Assembly: GCA_036524155.1 (NCBI GenBank)
Contig: DATDCV010000667.1
Location: forward strand, 1-11,682
Source: DATDCV01 sp036524155
GTDB lineage: Bacteria; Verrucomicrobiota; Verrucomicrobiia; Limisphaerales; UBA8199
DNA length: 11,682 bases
Direction: 5' to 3'
The notes under the pieces are model-generated. The model saw only the letters and a list, made by a program, of their open reading frames with translations. It did not search any database and was not told the origin of the DNA. Within the stretch, counting starts at the first letter, position 1, and every line of letters starts with the position of its first letter. The translations under genes and the position numbers were made by a program. Shown piece by piece: positions 6,367 through 11,682 of the stretch.

Positions 6367-7410
6367 ATGCAGAAGAAGCGATTGATCGAAAAAGACCCGA
6401 AACCTGCGAAGGATGATCTGATTGTCATCGGCGGGGCGGGCGGCTTTATTGGGGGCGCGCTGGCGCGCTATTTCCACGACCGCGGCTTCACCCGAATCCG
6501 CGCCGCCGACAAGAAACCGCTGCCGGAGTGGTATCAACGGGTCCCCGGAGTCGAGTGCCTGACGCTGGACCTGAGCCAGGAAGCCAATTGCCGGCGCGTC
6601 TGCGAAGGCGCCGCCGAGGTCTATAACCTCGCGGCGGACATGGGCGGCATGGGCTTCATCGAACGCTTCCGGGTCGAGTGCCTGCGCAGCATTCTCATCA
6701 ACACCCACCTGATCGAATCGGCTTACCGGGCCGGGGCTCGACGCTATTTCTTTTCGTCGTCCGCCTGCGCCTACAACACGGACCTCCAGCAGGACGCCAA
6801 CGTGCGCGCTCTGAAAGAGTCCGATGCCTACCCGGCCATGGCCGAGCGCGGGTATGGCTGGGAAAAGCTGATGTCGGAAATGTTCTGCCAGGAATACTGG
6901 GCTGAGCGCGGCCTCAAAACCGCCATCGCCCGTTTCCACAATGTCTATGGCCCGTGGGGCACTTGGGATGGCGGCCGCGAAAAAGCCCCCGCCGCCATCT
7001 GCCGGAAAGTCATCGAAGCGCAGGACACCGGCAAACACACGATCACCATTTGGGGCGACGGCCACCAAACCCGCAGCTTCATGTATATCGATGATTGCAC
7101 CAGGGGCATCGACATGATCATGCACTGTGACGCGCTCATCGCCACGCCGATCAACCTCGGGTCGAGCGAATTGGTTTCCATCAACGAGCTGGTCTCGAAG
7201 GTCGAAAAGATCGCCGGCGTGAAACTGCAACGGGCGCACGACCTTTCCGCCCCGCGAGGGGTCGCGGGCCGCAACAGCGACAACACGTTCATCCGGAAAG
7301 TGCTCCGTTGGGAACCCCACACGCCGCTCGATACGGGGCTCGCCGCCACCTACAAATGGATCCGGCAACAATACACCGCGCGCAAACAAGGCAGCCGCGT
7401 CGTGGAATAA
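6367..7410 (+). CDS. GDP-mannose 3,5-epimerase homologue (extended SDR)
   Basis: A protein of 347 residues closely following the plant GDP-mannose 3,5-epimerase pattern from end to end. It has Rossmann GGAGGFIG (G23, G26, G29), NLAADMGGMGFIE, SSACAYN with the catalytic Cys at C134, Y163 and K167 of the YxxxK pair (GYGWEKLMSE), RFHNVYGPWGTWDGGREKAPAA with the second acid/base Lys at K206, WGDGHQTRSFMYIDDC, and GRNSDNTFI near the C-terminus. The plant enzyme converts GDP-D-mannose to GDP-L-galactose (and GDP-L-gulose) with NAD+ in the cytoplasm. Bacterial members, including verrucomicrobial ones, are known to me as a family. ATG 6367 is preferred to the in-frame TTG 6334 because the homologous core begins near residue 17 and the TTG abuts a hairpin repeat. 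No strong ribosome binding site is seen. It lies 13 bp ahead of the sugar symporter, so the two are probably co-transcribed. The product likely feeds an envelope polysaccharide. Confidence 0.88.
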   Translation: MQKKRLIEKDPKPAKDDLIVIGGAGGFIGGALARYFHDRGFTRIRAADKKPLPEWYQRVPGVECLTLDLSQEANCRRVCEGAAEVYNLAADMGGMGFIERFRVECLRSILINTHLIESAYRAGARRYFFSSSACAYNTDLQQDANVRALKESDAYPAMAERGYGWEKLMSEMFCQEYWAERGLKTAIARFHNVYGPWGTWDGGREKAPAAICRKVIEAQDTGKHTITIWGDGHQTRSFMYIDDCTRGIDMIMHCDALIATPINLGSSELVSINELVSKVEKIAGVKLQRAHDLSAPRGVAGRNSDNTFIRKVLRWEPHTPLDTGLAATYKWIRQQYTARKQGSRVVE

Positions 7411-7423
7411 TCCTGCCAGCGCT

Positions 7424-8848
7424 ATGATCACCGCCGGAACGGCACGCGATCAACAGAACACCAACGGCAAAATTAACACGGGCTACGTCTGGCTGATTTC
7501 AGTCGTGGCCGCGCTGGGCGGCCTGCTTTTTGGCTACGATTGGGTCGTCATCGGCGGCGCCAAACCGTTTTTTCAAAGATATTTTCAACTGACCAGCGAG
7601 GCGCAGATTGGTTGGGCGAATAGTTGCGCCCTGGTTGGCTGCCTGGTGGGCGCGGTAACGGCGGGAGCGCTTAGCGACCGCTTTGGGCGCAAACGGCTCT
7701 TGATCGCCTCGGCGTTGCTCTTTGCCTTGACCTCGCTCGGCAACGCATTGGCCGGCACTTTTATCCTCTTCATCGCCTGGCGCATGCTCGGTGGCGTCGC
7801 TATCGGCCTGGCGTCGAACCTCTCTCCGATGTACATCGCTGAAATTGCGCCGCCGCAGATGCGGGGCAAACTGGTTGCCATCAATCAGCTCACTATTGTA
7901 ATCGGCATACTGCTGGCGCAATACATCAACTGGTTCCTCGTGCGGGACCTGCCGCAAGGAGCGACCGACGAGTTCATCCGCAACTCCTGGTTCGGCCAGC
8001 AGGGCTGGCGTTGGATGTTCGGCCTGACGGCCGTGCCTGCCATGGTGTTTCTCCTCGGAATGCTCTTTGTTCCCGAGAGTCCGCGCTGGCTGGCGAAATA
8101 TGGAAAATCGGAGCCGGCGCGGGACGTGCTCACCAAAGTCGGCGGAGAAAACTACGCCCGGGCGGCGCTGGCCGACATCGAATCCACGCTGGCCAGCGAG
8201 GAAATCCAGCATGTGCGCTTTGCCGACCTGCTCGAACCCAAAATGCGCAAGGTGTTGGTTCTCGGCGTGGTGCTCGCGGTCTTCCAGCAATGGTGCGGCA
8301 TCAATGTCATTTTCAACTACGCCGAAGAAATCTTCCGCGCCGCCGGCTACGACATCTCGACCGTGCTCAAGAACATCGCGTGGACCGGCTCCGTAAACCT
8401 CGTGTTTACCTTCGTGGCGCTTGGCGTGGTCGACCGCGGCGGACGCCGTCCGCTGATGTTGCTGGGGGCGGCGGGCCTCGCGGTGATCTACCTGGCTATG
8501 GGCTTCTGCTACAGCGCCAGTGTCAAGGGCCTGCCCATGCTGCTGCTGGTCCTCGCGGCGATAGGCTGTTACGCCATGTCTCTGGCCCCGGTCACCTGGG
8601 TGGTCATCTCGGAGATCTTTCCCAACCGGATTCGCGGAGCGGCGATGGCTGTCGCCGTATCGGCTCTGTGGATTGCCTGCTTCATCCTCACTTACACTTT
8701 TCCAATCCTGAACGCCAGGCTCGGTTCGGCGGGGACCTTCTGGCTCTATGCCGTGATCTGCGTGGCGGGCTTCTTCTTCATCAAGTTCAAACTCCCTGAG
8801 ACCAGGGCCAAAACGCTCGAACAAATCGAAAAGGAGTTGGTGGACTGA
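7424..8848 (+). CDS. XylE-type sugar:H+ symporter (MFS sugar porter family)
   Basis: A protein of 474 residues, 12 predicted transmembrane helices, inner membrane. Family signatures in order: GGLLFGYDWVVIGGA with D39 in helix 1, DRFGRK (85-90), PESPRWL after helix 6, QQWCGINVIFNYA (288-300) in helix 7, DRGGRRPL (337-344), PVTWVVISEIFPNRIRGAAMA (389-409) and the C-terminal PETRAKTLEQIE. Compared with E. coli XylE, the sugar-contact residues Q288, Q289, N294, N325 and W392 fall at the same numbers. Positions 298 and 415 are N and L here instead of Y and Q, so the substrate may differ from xylose. A hydrophilic segment of about 20 residues between helices 5 and 6 (about 174-193) is longer than in many members. 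ATG 7424 follows the epimerase stop by 13 bp, with weak Shine-Dalgarno. The pairing suggests uptake of a sugar linked to nucleotide-sugar metabolism. Confidence 0.93.
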   Translation: MITAGTARDQQNTNGKINTGYVWLISVVAALGGLLFGYDWVVIGGAKPFFQRYFQLTSEAQIGWANSCALVGCLVGAVTAGALSDRFGRKRLLIASALLFALTSLGNALAGTFILFIAWRMLGGVAIGLASNLSPMYIAEIAPPQMRGKLVAINQLTIVIGILLAQYINWFLVRDLPQGATDEFIRNSWFGQQGWRWMFGLTAVPAMVFLLGMLFVPESPRWLAKYGKSEPARDVLTKVGGENYARAALADIESTLASEEIQHVRFADLLEPKMRKVLVLGVVLAVFQQWCGINVIFNYAEEIFRAAGYDISTVLKNIAWTGSVNLVFTFVALGVVDRGGRRPLMLLGAAGLAVIYLAMGFCYSASVKGLPMLLLVLAAIGCYAMSLAPVTWVVISEIFPNRIRGAAMAVAVSALWIACFILTYTFPILNARLGSAGTFWLYAVICVAGFFFIKFKLPETRAKTLEQIEKELVD

Positions 8849-8899
8849 ACAGGGAACTTTAGAGTTTCGAGCGCCGACCCGGGCGCCTATGCTGAGACC

Positions 8900-9952
8900 G
8901 TGCTTGAGCAATACACACGCCAATTAAGATCCGCTCAATGCCTGACTGACCAGGACGTCGGAACGATCGTTGAACAACTCGTTGCGGAATCCGTGTCAGC
9001 CGAGGTAAAAGCCGACTTCCTGAGCGAATTGGCGCGCAAGGGCGAAACGCCCGCGGAGATAACTGCGTTTGCCCGCGAACTGCGCGCCCGCGCCGTTCAA
9101 CCGCGGCTTGACGACTCTTTACGGTCCGGCGAACTCCTGGACGTCGTGGGCACCGGGGGAGACCGCCTCAGCACGTTCAATATTTCGACCACCGTGGCGC
9201 TGCTCGCCGCCGCCGCGGGAGTCAAGGTCGCCAAGCACGGAAACCGGGCGAGCACGTCTCCGATCGGCAGCGCGGACGTGATGGAAGCCCTCGGAATCCC
9301 CTTCGACCAGGGACCGGAGGACGCCGTGCGGTCGTTGCGGGAGCGAGGGTTTGCGTTCTTTTTCGCGCCGAAGTACCACCCCTGTTTCCGATATATCATC
9401 CCCGCGCGGAAGCTTTGCGCCGCTCGCGGACAAAGCACCATCTTCAATTACCTCGGCCCGCTGCTAAACCCTGCGGCTCCAACAGCCGCGCTCATCGGCG
9501 TACCGCGACCGGACTTGTGCGAGCCCCTCGCGCGAGTGTTGCAGTCGTTGGGTGTCCGCCGCGCCATGGTCGTCTGCGGCAGCGTGAGGGATGGAGGCGG
9601 CGCGACGCGTTACCTGGATGAGCTGTCGCCGCTGGGACCAAGCACTATCGCGGAGTTCTATCAGGAAAACGGCTTGAACTCCTCAGAGCTGGCGGCGGAT
9701 GCCTTTCCCGTGCAACGAGCCGTCCTCGCCGACCTGAGAGGCGGCGACCGCGAGGTAAATTCAAGGATCATCAGGTCGATCTTAAAAGGGGAAGAGCGAG
9801 GCCCGAAACGCGACGCGGTGCTGCTCAACGCCGCCGCCGCGCTGTTCGTCGCCAACCGCGTCCGCTCAATGACCGAGGGCTGGGACCTCGCCGCTGAAAT
9901 TATCGATAGCGGCGCGGCCTGGCGCAAATTCGAGCAGCTGCGTTCCCTGTAG
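8900..9952 (+). CDS. trpD: Anthranilate phosphoribosyltransferase TrpD
   Basis: A protein of 350 residues with a GTG start; it is the only initiator downstream of the in-frame MFS stop that keeps the full N-terminal helical domain. It transfers phosphoribose from PRPP to anthranilate, the second committed step of tryptophan synthesis, in the cytoplasm. PRPP and metal motifs are GTGGD (84-88), TFNIST (92-97), KHGNR (112-116) and DE (240-241). Anthranilate-site residues H160 and R170 are in place (YHPCFRYIIPAR). The family segment SSKSGSAD reads TSPIGSAD, and the loop from R170 to IFN is three residues longer than the usual R-K-x-L-G-x-R-T-x-F-N. I read this as a lineage variant rather than loss of function. 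No other trp gene is near; the gene lies 51 bp after the symporter. A GCCTGTCC-type hairpin begins 2 nt after its TAG. No ribosome binding site is obvious. Confidence 0.93.
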   Translation: MLEQYTRQLRSAQCLTDQDVGTIVEQLVAESVSAEVKADFLSELARKGETPAEITAFARELRARAVQPRLDDSLRSGELLDVVGTGGDRLSTFNISTTVALLAAAAGVKVAKHGNRASTSPIGSADVMEALGIPFDQGPEDAVRSLRERGFAFFFAPKYHPCFRYIIPARKLCAARGQSTIFNYLGPLLNPAAPTAALIGVPRPDLCEPLARVLQSLGVRRAMVVCGSVRDGGGATRYLDELSPLGPSTIAEFYQENGLNSSELAADAFPVQRAVLADLRGGDREVNSRIIRSILKGEERGPKRDAVLLNAAAALFVANRVRSMTEGWDLAAEIIDSGAAWRKFEQLRSL

Positions 9953-9953
9953 A

Positions 9954-9976
9954 ACAGGCAGAAAGCCTGTCCCACG
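9954..9976. repeat. GCCTGTCC-type hairpin repeat directly after trpD
   Basis: ACAGGC (9954-9959) and GCCTGT (9965-9970) are perfect inverted copies around the 5-nt loop AGAAA, then CCCACG follows to 9976. It starts 2 nt after the trpD stop. There is no T-run, so it is not a standard intrinsic terminator, though the stem might still affect mRNA stability. The core GCCTGTCCCACG matches the family seen at 6323 and in the ligA arms. Confidence 0.55.
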
Positions 9977-10034
9977 GGGTGCTACGGCCTCGAAAAGTCT
10001 TGTGTTCATATCGGGAGGAAACCAATCTCGGCGT

Positions 10035-11682
10035 ATGACCAGCATCAGATTGGCTTTCATTGTGTGCGGCCTCCTTTGCTCCCAGATTTGCGGCGGCGCG
10101 GAGGCTCCCAGGAAAATCACTTCGGTCGAAGGCATCACCGAATACCAACTCGATAACGGCCTTCGAGTGTTGCTCTTCCCGGACAAATCCCAGTCCAAGG
10201 TGACGGTGAACCTGACCGTTCTGGTCGGCTCGCGGCAGGAGGGCTATGGCGAGACCGGCATGGCGCATCTGCTCGAACACATGGTCTTCAAGGGCACGCC
10301 GCGTCACCCGCAGGTTCCGAAGGCGCTGCAGGAACACGGAGCCCAGTTTAACGGCAGCACCTCGAGCGACCGCGTCAACTATTTCGAGACCCTGAACGCG
10401 TCGGAGGAGAATCTCGAATTCGCGCTCGACCTCGAGGCCGACCGCCTGGTGAACAGCTATATCAAAAAGGAGGACCTCGAATCGGAAATGACCGTCGTGC
10501 GGAATGAATTTGAGCGCAGCGAGAACTCCCCCTCCGGTGTTCTGGGCAAGCGCCTCGCCGCGACGGCGTACCATTGGCACAACTACGGCAAGCCGACCAT
10601 CGGCAACCGCAGCGACATCGAGAAAGTGCCGGTGGAAAACCTCCGCGCGTTCTACAAGAAGTTTTACCAGCCGGATAATGTGGTGCTGGTCGTCGCGGGC
10701 CGTTTCGACGAAAACAAAGCCCTTGAGCTGGTGCAGAAGTATTTCGGCACCATCCCGCGCCCGTCCCGAAAGCTGGAGATGACCTATACCGAGGAGCCGG
10801 CGCAGGACGGCGAGCGGACGGTCGTCTTGCGCCGAGTTGGCGATGTCGCGGCAGTCGCGCTGGCGTATCACATCCCGGCGGCCGGCCACGAGGACTCGGC
10901 CGCGTTACAGGTGCTCGCGAATATTTTGAGCACGCAGCCTTCGGGGCGGCTATACAAAGGCCTCGTCGAAACGAAAAAGGCCGCCAGCGCCTCGGCCTAC
11001 GCCGGCGCCGACCACGACCCCGGCCTGTTCATGGTTGATGCCGAGGTGCCGCGCGGAAACTCGCCCGACGAAGTGCGTGACCTGGCCATCGGCATTGTCG
11101 AAAAGGTTGGCGCCCAAGGCGTGACCGCCGAAGAGGTGAATCGCGCGAAACAACAGATTCTCAAGGCGCGCGAGTTGGCCTCCACCGAGACCAGCCAGAT
11201 TGCGATCCGGCTGAGCGAATGGGCGTCCCAAGGTGACTGGCGACTCTATTTCCTGCATCGCGACCGTATCGAGAAAATCACACCCGAGGCCGTGCAGGCC
11301 GCTGCTACACGCTATCTGCAACGAAATAATCGCACGGTGGGAATGTTCGTGCCCACTGACAAGCCGGAACGCGTCGACGTGCCGCCCGCGCCCAACCTGC
11401 AAACGCTGCTGGCCAATTACCAGGGCCGCGCGGCGATTTCCGAGGGCGAAGTTTTCGACGCGACGCCTGAGAACGTCGAGGCCCGGGTACAGCGGCAGGA
11501 GATGCGGCCGGGGATCAAGGTCACGCTGTTGCCGAAGAAAACGCGCGGCGAAGAGGTGCACCTGGTGCTGACACTCCGATACGGCAACGAAGAAAACCTC
11601 AAGGGCTTCGAACCGGCTTCCGCCTTCCTGCCGGACCTGATGCTCAAAGGCACCAGCAAGCTCAGCTACCAGCAACTCAGGG
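10035..11682 (+). CDS. Exported M16 (pitrilysin/insulinase) zinc protease, two-unit form, truncated at right edge
   Basis: The frame stays open from ATG 10035-10037 to the window end (549 complete codons). Residues 1 to about 24 form a signal peptide with hydrophobic LAFIVCGLLCS and a GGAEA region; no good lipobox, so a periplasmic location is likely. The inverted zinc motif HxxEH is H78-L-L-E81-H82, and the third ligand is probably E158 in VVRNEFERSEN, 76 residues after H82. FYKKFYQPDNVVLVVAG and the helical ISEG region complete the first M16 unit (to about 470). A second M16 unit begins near 480 (RPGIKVTLLPKK, LTLRYGNEE), but where the zinc motif should stand it reads AFLPD (530-534) before LMLKGT, so this half is non-catalytic as in other fused M16 enzymes. 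A GGGAGG tract (10013-10018) is 16 nt from the ATG, far for a ribosome binding site. It degrades peptides or misfolded proteins. Confidence 0.93.
   Translation, partial: MTSIRLAFIVCGLLCSQICGGAEAPRKITSVEGITEYQLDNGLRVLLFPDKSQSKVTVNLTVLVGSRQEGYGETGMAHLLEHMVFKGTPRHPQVPKALQEHGAQFNGSTSSDRVNYFETLNASEENLEFALDLEADRLVNSYIKKEDLESEMTVVRNEFERSENSPSGVLGKRLAATAYHWHNYGKPTIGNRSDIEKVPVENLRAFYKKFYQPDNVVLVVAGRFDENKALELVQKYFGTIPRPSRKLEMTYTEEPAQDGERTVVLRRVGDVAAVALAYHIPAAGHEDSAALQVLANILSTQPSGRLYKGLVETKKAASASAYAGADHDPGLFMVDAEVPRGNSPDEVRDLAIGIVEKVGAQGVTAEEVNRAKQQILKARELASTETSQIAIRLSEWASQGDWRLYFLHRDRIEKITPEAVQAAATRYLQRNNRTVGMFVPTDKPERVDVPPAPNLQTLLANYQGRAAISEGEVFDATPENVEARVQRQEMRPGIKVTLLPKKTRGEEVHLVLTLRYGNEENLKGFEPASAFLPDLMLKGTSKLSYQQLR

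Noticed and set aside
6048..7431. Minus-strand frames of 126 and 391 codons over the ligA-epimerase gap and the epimerase gene
   Set aside because: One is a shadow of the epimerase. The other reads through the hairpin repeats and small lipoprotein ORF and shows no motif or start context.
7499..8923. 474-codon minus-strand frame opposite the sugar symporter
   Set aside because: The translation is His/Arg/Glu-rich with no domain pattern, and the plus strand is unmistakably an MFS transporter.
9954..9976. Intrinsic terminator after trpD
   Set aside because: The stem is short and no T-run follows; it fits the dispersed repeat family better.
9900..10889. Long open frame on the minus strand opposite the M16 gene (also 10950-11675)
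   Set aside because: The plus strand encodes a full M16 protease with signal peptide and zinc motif; the minus frames have no recognisable fold and are GC-driven shadows.
1..11682. CRISPR array, tRNA, rRNA, insertion sequence, phage or defence genes
   Set aside because: No regularly spaced repeats, cloverleaf-like sequences, transposase or nuclease motifs were seen on either strand.

Overview
This 11.7 kb window is GC-rich (about 60% by eye) chromosomal DNA of a Gram-negative-type bacterium. A verrucomicrobial origin (Pedosphaerales/Limisphaerales-like) is my best guess. It rests on a bacterial GDP-mannose 3,5-epimerase, a TrpD with a three-residue-longer anthranilate loop, an REC-x-REC regulator and short GCCTGTCC-type hairpin repeats. 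This is inference from familiarity, not a database result. No rRNA, tRNA, CRISPR array, insertion sequence or phage gene is visible.

Layout. Positions 1-1500 (+) hold the C-terminal half of a heavy-metal/CzcA-like RND efflux permease that is cut by the window edge. It ends 2 bp from the end of a convergent gene for a two-receiver response regulator (1503-2711, -). Upstream of that, on the same strand, lie a GalE-type UDP-hexose 4-epimerase (2816-3787, -) and the NAD-dependent DNA ligase LigA (3936-6038, -). The divergent interval between LigA and the plus-strand block (6039-6366) holds a possible 34-39-residue lipoprotein ORF with a clear lipobox, and two tight hairpins. The plus-strand block follows: a GDP-mannose 3,5-epimerase homologue (6367-7410), a XylE-type sugar:H+ symporter 13 bp behind it (7424-8848), an orphan trpD (8900-9952), and an M16 zinc protease with a signal peptide (10035 to the right edge, incomplete).

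Functionally the window mixes housekeeping genes (ligA, trpD, galE) with envelope and transport functions (RND pump, sugar symporter, exported protease). The only tight gene pair is the epimerase and the sugar symporter. I see no defence or secretion system.

The most unusual signal is in ligA. A segment of about 83 bp with imperfect inverted-repeat arms encodes an in-frame insertion of about 19-28 residues in the nucleotidyltransferase domain. Its arms share a GCCTGTCC(C/T)ACG-like core with the two intergenic hairpins at 6309-6331 and 9954-9970. It therefore looks like a dispersed palindromic repeat captured inside an essential gene, reminiscent of Rickettsia palindromic elements.
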